Positions 27,507-36,125 of a DNA stretch of 64,000 nucleotides are shown here, piece after piece. Origin of the DNA: Pontibacter mangrovi (GTDB lineage: Bacteria; Bacteroidota; Bacteroidia; Cytophagales; Hymenobacteraceae); contig NZ_VFRQ01000005.1 in NCBI RefSeq assembly GCF_006385705.1, forward strand, positions 1-64,000, written 5' to 3'. Numbering within the stretch: position 1 is the first letter of the stretch; each line of letters opens with the position of its first letter. A model generated the notes under the pieces. That model made no database searches, was not told the origin of the DNA, and saw only the letters and a program-made list of their open reading frames with translations. The translations under genes and the position numbers were made by a program.

Positions 27507-28097
27507 TTATGAAGATTTTAAGGCAAATTTAATCAACTCCTCTACGCTCAAACTGCCGCCTTCGCGCTTTATAATCGCATCCAGCGTTTTTTCGGCCACG
27601 TTTTTGGCAAAGCCCAAGGTTACTAATGCTGATAACGCCTCGGCACGGTTGGTATTGTATGCAGCGGCAGAGACAGGAGCATCGGTTAGCATCACCTCTT
27701 TTTTCATCTTATCCTTTAGCTCCAGAATGATGCGCTGAGCGGTTTTGGCGCCTATGCCTTTCACGTGCTGTATCGTGCGCACATCCTCCCGCACAATGGC
27801 CTGCTGTATCTCCTCTACTGATAACGACGAGAGAATCATAAGCCCTGTATTAGGCCCTACCCCCGAGATGGAGATCAGGTGCAGGAACGCCTCCTTCTCC
27901 TGCACGGTGGTGAAGCCATACAAAGTATGGGCATCCTCCTTGATGTGCAGGTAGGTGTGCAGCTTACAGCGCTCGCCGGCCGGCAGCGAGGAGTAGGTGC
28001 TGAGCGAGATCTTGATCTGGTAACCTACGCCATTAGCTTCGATAATGACGTAGGTTGGATCTTTGTGCGTTAATTTGCCATCTATATAGGCTATCAT
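27507..28097 (-). CDS. ruvA: Holliday junction branch migration protein RuvA
   Basis: 196 residues. Domain I is an OB-fold (MIAYIDGKLTHKDPTYVIIE, VGYQIKISLSTY); domain II has two helix-hairpin-helix motifs (LISISGVGPNTGL and HVKGIGAKTAQRIILEL); domain III is the C-terminal RuvB-binding helices (ALSALVTLGF). RuvA tetramers hold the four-way junction while RuvB drives migration. The ATG follows the maeB TAG stop with no gap (TAGATG), implying tight coupling. No ruvB or ruvC is present in the window. Confidence 0.96.
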   Translation of the reverse strand: MIAYIDGKLTHKDPTYVIIEANGVGYQIKISLSTYSSLPAGERCKLHTYLHIKEDAHTLYGFTTVQEKEAFLHLISISGVGPNTGLMILSSLSVEEIQQAIVREDVRTIQHVKGIGAKTAQRIILELKDKMKKEVMLTDAPVSAAAYNTNRAEALSALVTLGFAKNVAEKTLDAIIKREGGSLSVEELIKFALKSS

Positions 28098-30371
28098 CTA
28101 TATATGTTGATTGTTATAGTTTTGAGCATCTACGACAGCAATGGCCACCATGTTTATGATGTCTCGTACAGAGGAGCCGAGCTGAAGAATATGGACCGGT
28201 TTGCGCATGCCCATCAGCACAGGGCCAATTACCTCAACGCCACCTAGTTCCTGCAGCAGTTTGTAGGCAATGTTGCCTGCCGTAAGCGTCGGGAAAATAA
28301 GGGTGTTGGCACCTTTTTCGGCCAGCTCGCTGAAAGGGTAGTGCTCGCGCAGCAGGTTTTTGTTCACGGCTGTGTTGGCTTGCATCTCTCCGTCTATGAG
28401 TAGGTCCGGGTAGCGCTGTTTTGCCTTGCGCACTGCCTCAGCGCCCTTGTCCGGAATGTCGCCGCGCACCGAACCGAAGTTTGAGAACGACAGCATGGCC
28501 ACGCGCGGCTCCGTGTCGAAGAAGCGCACTGTGCGGGCTGTCAGGCCAATGATATCCACTAGCTCGTCGGCGCTTGGGTTTACGTTTACGGTGGTGTCGG
28601 CAAAGAAGTATGGCTCTTTCTGCCCCAGCACAATGTACATGCCTGCCACTTTGTTCACGCCCTCTTCCACGCCAATTACCTGCAGCGCCGGCGAAATGGT
28701 TTTAGAATAGTCGCGGGTAAGGCCAGAGATAAGTGCGTCAGCCTCTCCGGTGTGCAGCATCATACTTCCGAAGTAGTTGCGGTCGCGCATCAGGCGGCGT
28801 GCATCAAATAATGTGACGCCCTTGCGCTGGCGCTTCTTGTACAGTATCTGCGCGTACTCCTCTTTCTTCGCTTCTTCAGCCTGCGGGTCAATGATCTGCA
28901 CGCCCTGCAGGTCCATGTTGTTCTCCGCGATGATGGCCTTGATCCGGTTTGGGTTCCCCAAAAGTATAGGGGTGGCAATGCGCTGCTCCTGCACGGTTTG
29001 GGCCGCTTTCAGGATCTTGTAATTATCTGCCTCGGCAAACACTACTGTTTTCGGGTCTTTCTTAGCCTGCGTGGTGATGCGCGACATCAGTTTCTGGTCT
29101 ATGCCGATACGCTCTTTCAGCTCCACCTCATACGCTTCCCAGTCGGTGATAGGGCGACGGGCCACGCCGCTCTCCATGGCTGCCCTGGCCACTGCCGGCG
29201 ATACGGTGGTGATCAGGCGCGGGTCCAGCGGTTTCGGGATCAGGTAGAAGCGGCCGAAGTTGATGGTGTTGTCGCCATAGGCTTTGTGCACGATCTCCGG
29301 CACGGGCTCCTTGGCCAGTTCTGCCAGCGCACGCACGGCGGCCAGCTTCATCTCCTCGTTTATCTCCGTGGCACGCACATCCAGCGCCCCTCTGAATATG
29401 TAGGGGAAGCCTAGCACGTTGTTTACCTGGTTCGGATGGTCGGAGCGGCCGGTGGCCATGATGAGGTCCTCGCGGGTAGCCATGGCTGCCTCGTAAGCAA
29501 TTTCAGGGTCTGGGTTGGCAAGGGCGAAGATGATCGGATTATCAGCCATCAGCTTCACATACTCTGCCGGCAGCACGTTGCCTGCGGAAAGCCCTACAAA
29601 CACGTCTGCGCCCGCCATGGCTTCCTCCAGCGTGTCGATCTTGCGTGTCGTTACGAACTGGGCCCTGTAAATGTCCAGGTTGTCGCGCTCCGGACGGATG
29701 ATGCCTCCTTTGTCGAACATCACGATGTTGTCTATGTTCACCCCAAGGGCCACATACAACTTGGCGCAGGCAATGGCAGCGGCACCGGCACCGTTTACCA
29801 CCATCTTTATTTCGCCAATGTTTTTCCCTACTATCTCCAGGGCGTTTAGCAGGGCTGCCGAGGAGATGATCGCTGTGCCGTGCTGGTCGTCGTGCATCAG
29901 CGGAATGTTCATCTGCGTCTTCAGCGCGTTCTCTATCTTAAAGCTTTCCGGTGCCTTAATGTCTTCCAGGTTTATGCCGCCAAACGTCGGCTCCAGCGAT
30001 TTCACGATGCGGATAAATTCTTCCGGGTCTGAGCTGTCTATCTCAATGTCGAACACATCTATGCCCGCGAACTTCTTGAACAGCACGCCCTTGCCTTCCA
30101 TCACAGGCTTGGAGGCATCTGGGCCGATGTTGCCGAGGCCCAGCACGGCGGTGCCGTTGGAAATAACGCCTACCAGGTTGCCCTTGGCCGTGTACTTATA
30201 TGCATTTTCTTTATCAGCGGCGATTTCTTTGCACGGCTCTGCCACTCCCGGTGAGTAAGCCAGGGCCAGGTCGTGCTGTGTGCTTACCATTTTAGTGGGT
30301 ACTACCTCTATCTTCCCGGGTTTGCCGTCCATGTGGTAGTTTAAAGCGTCCTCTTTGTTAACTTTAATCAT
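28098..30371 (-). CDS. maeB: NADP-dependent malic enzyme, MaeB type
   Basis: 757 residues, the size of the two-domain bacterial MaeB. The N-terminal malic enzyme part (about 1-430) has AYSPGVAEPC, the DIEIDSSDPEEFI block, the MHDDQHGTAII active-site segment and the nucleotide motif VNGAGAAAIACAKL. The C-terminal part (about 430-757) is a phosphotransacetylase-like domain (VVFAEADNYKILKAAQ, GEADALISGLTRDY), in this family mainly an acetyl-CoA-responsive regulatory domain. It decarboxylates malate to pyruvate with NADPH production. It directly abuts ruvA. Upstream lies a 244-base gap with a terminator for the transglycosylase gene. Confidence 0.95.
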   Translation of the reverse strand: MIKVNKEDALNYHMDGKPGKIEVVPTKMVSTQHDLALAYSPGVAEPCKEIAADKENAYKYTAKGNLVGVISNGTAVLGLGNIGPDASKPVMEGKGVLFKKFAGIDVFDIEIDSSDPEEFIRIVKSLEPTFGGINLEDIKAPESFKIENALKTQMNIPLMHDDQHGTAIISSAALLNALEIVGKNIGEIKMVVNGAGAAAIACAKLYVALGVNIDNIVMFDKGGIIRPERDNLDIYRAQFVTTRKIDTLEEAMAGADVFVGLSAGNVLPAEYVKLMADNPIIFALANPDPEIAYEAAMATREDLIMATGRSDHPNQVNNVLGFPYIFRGALDVRATEINEEMKLAAVRALAELAKEPVPEIVHKAYGDNTINFGRFYLIPKPLDPRLITTVSPAVARAAMESGVARRPITDWEAYEVELKERIGIDQKLMSRITTQAKKDPKTVVFAEADNYKILKAAQTVQEQRIATPILLGNPNRIKAIIAENNMDLQGVQIIDPQAEEAKKEEYAQILYKKRQRKGVTLFDARRLMRDRNYFGSMMLHTGEADALISGLTRDYSKTISPALQVIGVEEGVNKVAGMYIVLGQKEPYFFADTTVNVNPSADELVDIIGLTARTVRFFDTEPRVAMLSFSNFGSVRGDIPDKGAEAVRKAKQRYPDLLIDGEMQANTAVNKNLLREHYPFSELAEKGANTLIFPTLTAGNIAYKLLQELGGVEVIGPVLMGMRKPVHILQLGSSVRDIINMVAIAVVDAQNYNNQHI

Positions 30372-30565
30372 GTTGTGTTGTTGTAAATAGTATGCCGACT
30401 CAGCGAACGGTTCTTCGTTTTCTTTAAAGTTATCCGGAAATACTAATTTCCTAAGAATTTACGCGTAATCCAAAGCTGAGCCTCCAAAGATAAAGGGTGT
30501 TCCTGTTTCGGGGGCAGCATCAGGTGCTTTTTAATTTTGATATTGCCCCAATCTGTTAAAACAAA

Positions 30566-30592
30566 GAGCACCTCCTGTGGCAGAAGGTGCTC
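30566..30592 (-). terminator. terminator after the lytic transglycosylase gene
   Basis: GAGCACCT (30566-30573) pairs with AGGTGCTC (30585-30592); on the minus strand the hairpin exits into TTTGTTTTAAC. It lies 23 bases past the stop of the tatA-tatA-gatA-transglycosylase operon. Confidence 0.75.
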
Positions 30593-30615
30593 CTGACGGC
30601 TGTTGCCGCTAATGA

Positions 30616-32133
30616 TTAGCTCAGGATAAGCTTTTGACCTGGCTTCAGGTTGTTAGACTTTAGCTTATTCAGTTTTTTTATCTGCTCTACTGTAATGCCC
30701 TCATACTTGCGGGAGATCTGCCAAAGCGTGTCGCCCGGTTGTACATGGTAGATCAGTTCCTCGTTCCTGGCAGAGGCCTTGCTGTCCTTCATACCTTTGG
30801 ATGAAGCCAGTGCCGTACCGGCCATTGCCTGGCCTGGCTGCAGGATCGTGAGGTTTTGGTTTGCCCTGATGTAGCTGTTGCTCAGCTTGTTCCATTCTTT
30901 TAGCTGGTCCACGGTTACGTCGTGGCGCTTGGCTATACTAATCAGGTTATCGCCTGGCCGCACTTTGTAAGTTACCGCTTTAGGCTCAGCGGGTTTGGCT
31001 GGGGCTTGCTCGGTTTTGGCAGATGCCAGCAGCACCGGCGTCTGCTCCGGCTCTCTTGGTTGAAGCAGGGCTGGGGCCGCTGCCAATAGTATGCAGTTCT
31101 TATCTTGTGCGGTGGCAATCAGCGTGGTTCTGCTTGCCGGGATGCGCAGCTTATAGTTTTTGCCCACCTTATTTTTACGGAGCTCCGGGTTTAGGTACGC
31201 GAGTTCCTCCGGGGCAAGGTGTAGCTCTCCGGCCAGCCTGTCCAGGTCAAGTTCCTGCGTAATCTCCAGGTAGGCCACATCAGGCTGGTAAAGTATGGAG
31301 TCGGAGAAAATGTTATGTTCCCCGGCATAGTTCATGGCATAGCACACGGCTGTCATGCTGGGCACGTAGCCCCGGGTTTCACGCGGCAGGTACGGGAAGA
31401 TATCCCAAAACGATCTTTTGCCGCCCGCCCTGCGGATAGCTTTGTTCACGTTGCCCTGGCCACAGTTGTAGGCGGCCAATGCCAGTTCCCAGTCGTCGTA
31501 GTAATTGTAGAGGCGGCGCAGGAACTTCATGGCCGCTTCTGTCGATTTCTCAGGATCCAGGCGCTCGTCGATGTAGGAAGTCTGCTCCAGGCCATACTCA
31601 CGGCCTGTCGGCCTCATAAACTGCCAAAGGCCGGCAGCACCCACATGGCTCTGCGCCTTCGGGTTTAGGCCGGACTCTACAATGGCCAGGTACTTCAGCT
31701 CATCTGGCATCCCATACTTCTTGAGGTACTTCTCAAACACCGGGAAGTATACATTCTCACGGCTCAGCATGGTGCGTGTATACTTGCGGTTGCGGATGGT
31801 GAAGTAGTCGATGAAATTCCTTACAAAGTCGTTATACACCAACGGAATGTCTGCTTCCATGCAGCTCAGCCTGTCGGCAATCACGTCATCCGGCTCGTTT
31901 GGGATTACCTCCACCAGCAGCGCCAGCTCTTCCGGCGACATGACCATAACACTGGTATCAGTTACGGCTGTAGTTGACACAGTAAGCGCCAGCGAGTCCG
32001 TGGTGATAGACAATGAGTCGCTAAGGGAGTATGGTTCCGAAGACAAACGGCTATGGCCGGTGGCACTGGCGTTTAACGCGCAGATACTACCGGCCATAGC
32101 CGCAAGCAATGTAAAGGATTTGCTAAATGTCAT
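30616..32133 (-). CDS. MltD-like lytic transglycosylase with two LysM domains
   Basis: 505 residues. A signal peptide (cleaved near ASA-TG, residue 24) leads to an SLT domain (about 110-290) whose catalytic Glu153 lies in AIVESGLNPKAQS, with GAAGLWQFMRPTGREYG and AYNCGQGNV as family markers. A spacer rich in A, P, K and E precedes two LysM peptidoglycan-binding repeats, about 388-432 (YKVRPGDNLISIAKR) and 461-505 (YHVQPGDTLWQISRKY). It cleaves glycan strands in the periplasm to allow remodelling or insertion of envelope machines. It starts 8 bases after gatA and shares an operon with the two tatA genes, so Tat export and wall opening are co-expressed. Confidence 0.93.
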   Translation of the reverse strand: MTFSKSFTLLAAMAGSICALNASATGHSRLSSEPYSLSDSLSITTDSLALTVSTTAVTDTSVMVMSPEELALLVEVIPNEPDDVIADRLSCMEADIPLVYNDFVRNFIDYFTIRNRKYTRTMLSRENVYFPVFEKYLKKYGMPDELKYLAIVESGLNPKAQSHVGAAGLWQFMRPTGREYGLEQTSYIDERLDPEKSTEAAMKFLRRLYNYYDDWELALAAYNCGQGNVNKAIRRAGGKRSFWDIFPYLPRETRGYVPSMTAVCYAMNYAGEHNIFSDSILYQPDVAYLEITQELDLDRLAGELHLAPEELAYLNPELRKNKVGKNYKLRIPASRTTLIATAQDKNCILLAAAPALLQPREPEQTPVLLASAKTEQAPAKPAEPKAVTYKVRPGDNLISIAKRHDVTVDQLKEWNKLSNSYIRANQNLTILQPGQAMAGTALASSKGMKDSKASARNEELIYHVQPGDTLWQISRKYEGITVEQIKKLNKLKSNNLKPGQKLILS

Positions 32134-32141
32134 GTCAAGGT

Positions 32142-33581
32142 TTATGCTTCAACGGTGATCTTGTCCAGGATGTAATTTGAGAAAGCGAGCAGTTGCGGCT
32201 CCTCAAATGAGCGGGTCATTAACTGCAACCCGATGGACAGGCCGTTGGCATCGCGGCCAACCGGTATAGAGATGGCTGGCACGCCTGCAAGAGAGGCCTG
32301 GACCGTAAAGATATCGGCCAGGTACATGGCCAATGGGTTCGCTGTGTTCTCCCCTATCTTAAAAGCGGTAGTAGGAGCGGTAGGCAATATAAGAAAATCA
32401 TACTGCTGCAGCAACTCGTCAGTCTTCTCTTTTATAAGGCGTCTTACCTTTTGTGCCTTCGTATAATAGGCGTCGTAATAGTCGGCACTTAGCACAAAAG
32501 TGCCAAGCATAATGCGGCGCTGTACTTCCTGGCCAAAGCCCTCGGCCCTGGTCTTTTTGTACAGCGAGGTCAGGTCGGTTACATTCTCGGAGCGGAAGCC
32601 ATACTTCACCCCATCGTAGCGGCCCAGGTTGGAGCTGGCTTCTGCGGTGGTTAGGATGTAGTAAGTTGGCACCATGAAGTCCAGGTATGGGAAATCCACC
32701 GCCTCTACCTCATGCCCGGCATCGCGCAGCATGTCCTTTACGCCCAAAATAGCGTCTTTCACTTCTGTATCCAGGCCTTCACGCTCAAAGCAGTCGCGGA
32801 TGTAGCCGATCTTATACTTTTTATCGTCTGCCTGCAACAGTTGACTATACGCCGGCACCTCGCGCTGGCTGGCAGTGCTGTCCATGCCGTCGGCACCGGC
32901 CATTACTTCCAGTAGCAGGGCCGCATCTTCTACGCTTCTCGTGATGGTGCCAATCTGGTCAAAAGAGGAGGCGTAGGCGATCAGGCCGTAGCGGGAAATA
33001 CGCGAATAGGTTGGTTTTAGGCCGATAACACCGCAGAACGAGGCAGGCTGGCGCACCGAACCGCCTGTGTCGGAGCCGATAGAGGCCAGGCACAGGTCGG
33101 CCTGCACTGCTACAGCCGATCCTCCCGAAGAACCTCCCGGTACGCGGGCGTGGTCGTCGGCATTCAGTACGTTACCGAAAGAAGAATTTTCGTTAGACGC
33201 GCCCATGGCAAACTCGTCGCAGTTCTGGCGGCCAATGATGATGGCATCCTCAGCTAGCATGCGTTGCACTGCCGGAGCTGTGTATAGTGACTTGAAACCG
33301 TTCAGGATTTGGCTGGAGGCCTGCAGACTGTGGCCTTCGTAGGCCAGCACGTCCTTAATGCCAATCACCATACCTGCCAACTTACCGGCAGTGCCGGAAG
33401 CCAGTTTTTTGTCCACAGCGTCAGCCTGGGCCAATGCCTCTTCTTCAAAAACCTCCAGGAAAGCGTTCAGTTCGGCTTTCTCTTTAATGTTGCGGAGGTA
33501 CTGCTCTACCAGTTGCCTGCACGAAACCTGGCCATTAGCAATGTCTGTGCGGATGTCGCGTAGCGAATTATACTGTCTCAA
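32142..33581 (-). CDS. gatA: Asp/Glu-tRNA amidotransferase subunit A
   Basis: 479-residue amidase-signature enzyme. The Ser-cisSer-Lys triad is visible: Lys76 in GIKDV, Ser151 in PGGSSGGS and nucleophile Ser175 in GSDTGGS; the Lys-to-Ser spacing of 99 equals that in characterised GatA. Family blocks include GRQNCDEFAMGASNENS and GLKPTYSRISRYG. With GatB and GatC it makes Gln-tRNA(Gln) and/or Asn-tRNA(Asn) from mischarged tRNA; gatB and gatC are not in the window, which is common for dispersed gat genes. The start is TTG overlapping the tatA stop (TTGA, 33578-33581), so the two are translationally coupled. Confidence 0.95.
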   Translation of the reverse strand: MRQYNSLRDIRTDIANGQVSCRQLVEQYLRNIKEKAELNAFLEVFEEEALAQADAVDKKLASGTAGKLAGMVIGIKDVLAYEGHSLQASSQILNGFKSLYTAPAVQRMLAEDAIIIGRQNCDEFAMGASNENSSFGNVLNADDHARVPGGSSGGSAVAVQADLCLASIGSDTGGSVRQPASFCGVIGLKPTYSRISRYGLIAYASSFDQIGTITRSVEDAALLLEVMAGADGMDSTASQREVPAYSQLLQADDKKYKIGYIRDCFEREGLDTEVKDAILGVKDMLRDAGHEVEAVDFPYLDFMVPTYYILTTAEASSNLGRYDGVKYGFRSENVTDLTSLYKKTRAEGFGQEVQRRIMLGTFVLSADYYDAYYTKAQKVRRLIKEKTDELLQQYDFLILPTAPTTAFKIGENTANPLAMYLADIFTVQASLAGVPAISIPVGRDANGLSIGLQLMTRSFEEPQLLAFSNYILDKITVEA

Positions 33582-33796
33582 TCTGTTTTGGACTTAGGAT
33601 CGTCTTTAATGGATTGCTCTAGTTCGTGTTTGATTTCGTTTGTTGCGTCTTTGAACTCGCGGATGCCCCTGCCCATTGAGCGGGCGATGCCCGGAATCCT
33701 GTCGGCACCAAACAACAAAAGGACGGCGGTTAAGATAACCATCATCTCGCCTCCCCCCAGGTCTCCCAGGAAAAGGAAAATAGTACTAAGGCACAT
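33578..33796 (-). CDS. tatA: Tat translocase TatA/E-type subunit, copy 1
   Basis: 72 residues: one N-terminal transmembrane helix (MMVILTAVLLLFGADRIP), the FGxxRIPGIARSMG hinge, an amphipathic helix ([15 protein letters not shown]) and a charged tail. The preceding LGGGE carries the conserved glutamate region of Bacteroidota TatA. TatA proteins polymerise to form the pore for folded proteins with twin-arginine signals. The next gene (gatA) starts within the last codon here (TTGA overlap). A second, more canonical copy lies 31 bases upstream. tatC is not seen. Sequence similarity between the copies indicates duplication. Confidence 0.9.
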   Translation of the reverse strand: MCLSTIFLFLGDLGGGEMMVILTAVLLLFGADRIPGIARSMGRGIREFKDATNEIKHELEQSIKDDPKSKTD

Positions 33797-33827
33797 GCTA
33801 AATACCTTGTGTGGTTAGTGCAGGAGA

Positions 33828-34040
33828 CTACTTAGAGCTGTTGTCGTCTTTAACCGAAGACTCAATGTCACTTTTGATTTCTTTGGTGGCATCCTTAAAC
33901 TCACGAATACCGCGGCCCAAACCTTTTGCCAGCTCAGGAATGCGCTTTGCGCCGAACAGCAACAGGATAGCAAACAGGATGAGCATTACTTCTGTACCGC
34001 CTAGGCCTCCAATAAATAAGAAAATGTTGGTGATAGCCAT
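33828..34040 (-). CDS. tatA: Tat translocase TatA/E-type subunit, copy 2
   Basis: 70 residues with the same order as its neighbour: GGLGGTEVM, a membrane helix ([16 protein letters not shown]), [21 protein letters not shown] as hinge and amphipathic helix, and an acidic tail. It is the promoter-proximal gene of the operon tatA-tatA-gatA-transglycosylase. Two adjacent TatA-like genes may supply TatA-like and TatE/TatB-like roles, since Bacteroidota usually lack an obvious TatB; that division of labour is inference. A candidate promoter TAATTTTG lies at 34065-34072. Confidence 0.9.
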   Translation of the reverse strand: MAITNIFLFIGGLGGTEVMLILFAILLLFGAKRIPELAKGLGRGIREFKDATKEIKSDIESSVKDDNSSK

Positions 34041-34064
34041 GTTTTTAATGTTTAAAGTGTGTTA

Positions 34065-34072
34065 CAAAATTA
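34065..34072 (-). promoter_or_regulatory. candidate promoter of the tatA-gatA operon
   Basis: TAATTTTG on the minus strand matches TAnnTTTG. A TTTA about 18 bases upstream is a near-match to the -33 TTTG. The copy-2 tatA ATG follows 24 bases downstream. Confidence 0.45.
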
Positions 34073-34653
34073 GGGTTAATATTTTAAATAAACCTACATC
34101 AGACGGGATTAGTTTAAAACGCCTAAAAGTAAGGTGATTTAAATTATATACAACAGGATGAGCTACTTTTTTTAACGCTCCCTAAACAGAACATAGTATT
34201 CTAAACCGTGCAAGCATGCAGTATAGTGTTTTTCCTTTTTTGGGAATATTGGCACAAGATTAGTCTAATTTATGGAAAAGTATACTTTACAAAGATGCCT
34301 TCAAGCTAAAAATTGGCTGTTTATGCCGCAGCAATTGTATTGGCACAGAACTTGATTATCGTAATTCACGACAGGGACACGTCCCTGTAGAAAGTTGATA
34401 AATGGGGCGGGGCCGCTGCTCTAAAGGTACAATACCAGCGTTTGTAAAGATTTTCAAGCAAAAATCTGAAAAAGCTGCAACCTAAATTTAAAATAGCAGT
34501 ATAGCTATACAGGGATGCTTAAGAGAAGAAATTAGTTTTTGCCTCAAAGTTGCATCTTTATGAACAAGGTTGTAATTTAGTGTCATGGAATCTCGCAGGT
34601 CACAGCACCTGTTTCAGATATAATATTAAGTTTGTTTTCATAGCTTGGAAAGG
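34073..34653. other. AT-rich intergenic region with a small palindrome
   Basis: About 580 bases without a convincing gene. It contains the palindrome ACAGGGAC-AC-GTCCCTGT (34371-34388) and one palindromic heptamer form, AAGTATACTT, near 34277. Base composition is more A/T-rich than the genes. I looked for tRNA, SRP RNA and RNase P signatures and found none. The plus-strand terminator directly after it suggests a possible unannotated RNA. Confidence 0.5.
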
Positions 34654-34684
34654 CACCCTGCATTGTGGGGTGTTTTTTTATTTT
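34654..34684 (+). terminator. plus-strand terminator without an assigned gene
   Basis: Hairpin with arms CACCC (34654-34658) and GGGTG (34668-34672), followed by T7-A-T4. It points along the plus strand, yet no plus-strand gene is recognised in the preceding 600 bases. Confidence 0.6.
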
Positions 34685-34763
34685 GTGCTGTTCTGGTTTT
34701 ATAACACAAACGGCCTTTAGTTACTAAAGTTGGCTTTGCCTGGGGGAGGCAAAGCACCAAATG

Positions 34764-34793
34764 AAAAAGCCACGGCAACCGCCGTGGCTTTTT
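34764..34793 (-). terminator. terminator of the EnvC-like gene
   Basis: Perfect arms AAAAAGCCACGGC (34764-34776) and GCCGTGGCTTTTT (34781-34793) with loop AACC, 20 bases beyond the minus-strand stop. Probably works in both directions. Confidence 0.85.
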
Positions 34794-34813
34794 CTGGTTT
34801 ATAGGCTTTTGTC

Positions 34814-36049
34814 TTACTTGCTCATGATCCAGCCCTCCGGATTCATGTTGGTGCTGTTTTTCCAAATCTGGAACTGCAGTTCTGTCGTGCCGTCGCTGTC
34901 GGTGTATACGGTGCCAATGGTATCCTTCAGTTTAACGGTTTGCCCTGGCTTCACGCTCACGGTCTTTAGCTTGGCGTACACGGTAAAGTACTCGCCGTGT
35001 TGCACCATTACAATGTTGTTCATGCCGGGCACGCTGGCTACGGTTAGTACTTTACCCTCAAAAATGGCTCTGGCCGTAGCGCCCTGCTCTGTTTGGATGT
35101 CTACGCCTCGGTTTTCTACCACCACGCCCTTCAGCACCGGGTGGTTGTGGCGGCCAAACTTCTGCGAGATAAAGCCACGCTCCACAGGCCACGACAGCCT
35201 GCCTTTGTTACCCGCGAAAGAAGACGAGATAAGAGCCGCCTCTGGTGTTAGGGTAACCCTGTTCGGGCTGCCGCTGGTAGCCTTGCCGGCCTCTCGGGCT
35301 GCCCTTGCCGCCCGCGCAATCTCTTCGCGCACGATGTCGGCAATTAGTTTGTCCAGTTTCTTAACAGCCTGCTGGCGCTGTGCCACTTCTTTTTTAAGTC
35401 GGCTTTCCTGCTGGCTCAGGCGCGTGATCATGCCGTCCTGCTGCTGCTTCAGGCTTAAAAGGTTCTTGTTCTCAGCTATTTGCTTGTCCAAGAGGCTTTT
35501 TTTCTGATCTTTCTTTGTCTCCAGCACGGCCAGCTGCCCGTTTAGGGCTGCCTGTACTTTCCCTATAAGCTCCACCTGCTTTTTTCGGGCCTCTGAGTAC
35601 TGCTGCAAATAGCGCAGCCGCATCACAAACTGGTTAAAAGAGTCGGAGGCAAACAAGAACATGAGCTTGTTGTAGCTGTTGGCAGTTTTAGAGGCTGCGT
35701 ATACCATCGTGGCATACTCCTCCTTTAGCTTTTTCAGGTCGTTTTGCAGCGCCCCTACTATGCCCTCTGTTTCCTGCACATCGTTCTCCAGCAGGCTGAT
35801 CTCGCGGGTGATGTTCTGGATAACGCCCTTCTGTACCGTTATCTTCTCCTTAATGGCATTGAGTTGACCAATAGAAGTCTGCTTCTGCTTTTTGGTCTGT
35901 TGCAGAATCTTGTTAGCTTCTTTAATCCGGGTGAGGTTTTCCTTTTTCTCTTTCTCCAACTGCGCCTTCGATTTTGATTTCTGGGCCACAGCGGACAGCG
36001 GCAGGCAAAGTATAAAAAAGAAAAAGGCTAATCTGTAAAGGGCCTTCAT
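34814..36049 (-). CDS. EnvC-like murein hydrolase activator with degenerate LytM domain
   Basis: 411 residues from ATG 36049. A signal peptide (to about VAQ) is followed by two long coiled-coil segments (about 25-120 and 150-250) and a C-terminal M23/LytM domain (about 290-411) with SWPVERGFISQKFGRHNHP. The zinc ligands are lost: the first His of HRGVDI is Asn (NRGVDI), YAHL is YAKL and HLHFE is ELQFQ. Coiled coil plus dead LytM domain is the EnvC pattern, activating cell-wall amidases at division instead of cutting peptidoglycan itself. It is the last gene of the TPR-DUF4292-EnvC set and has its own terminator. No amidase or FtsEX gene is adjacent. Confidence 0.88.
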   Translation of the reverse strand: MKALYRLAFFFFILCLPLSAVAQKSKSKAQLEKEKKENLTRIKEANKILQQTKKQKQTSIGQLNAIKEKITVQKGVIQNITREISLLENDVQETEGIVGALQNDLKKLKEEYATMVYAASKTANSYNKLMFLFASDSFNQFVMRLRYLQQYSEARKKQVELIGKVQAALNGQLAVLETKKDQKKSLLDKQIAENKNLLSLKQQQDGMITRLSQQESRLKKEVAQRQQAVKKLDKLIADIVREEIARAARAAREAGKATSGSPNRVTLTPEAALISSSFAGNKGRLSWPVERGFISQKFGRHNHPVLKGVVVENRGVDIQTEQGATARAIFEGKVLTVASVPGMNNIVMVQHGEYFTVYAKLKTVSVKPGQTVKLKDTIGTVYTDSDGTTELQFQIWKNSTNMNPEGWIMSK

Positions 36050-36125
36050 CAAAACGTATGGTTCTTCTTCTCTAAGTCTACAAATATGGCGAATCTATAA
36101 CGGAAGAACCAACAGGGTAGGGGAT

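Noticed and set aside
34073..34653. tRNA, SRP RNA or RNase P RNA in the long gap
   Set aside because: No T-loop GGTTCGA-type sequence, no GGAAGCAGCA loop and no RNase P core motif seen on either strand.
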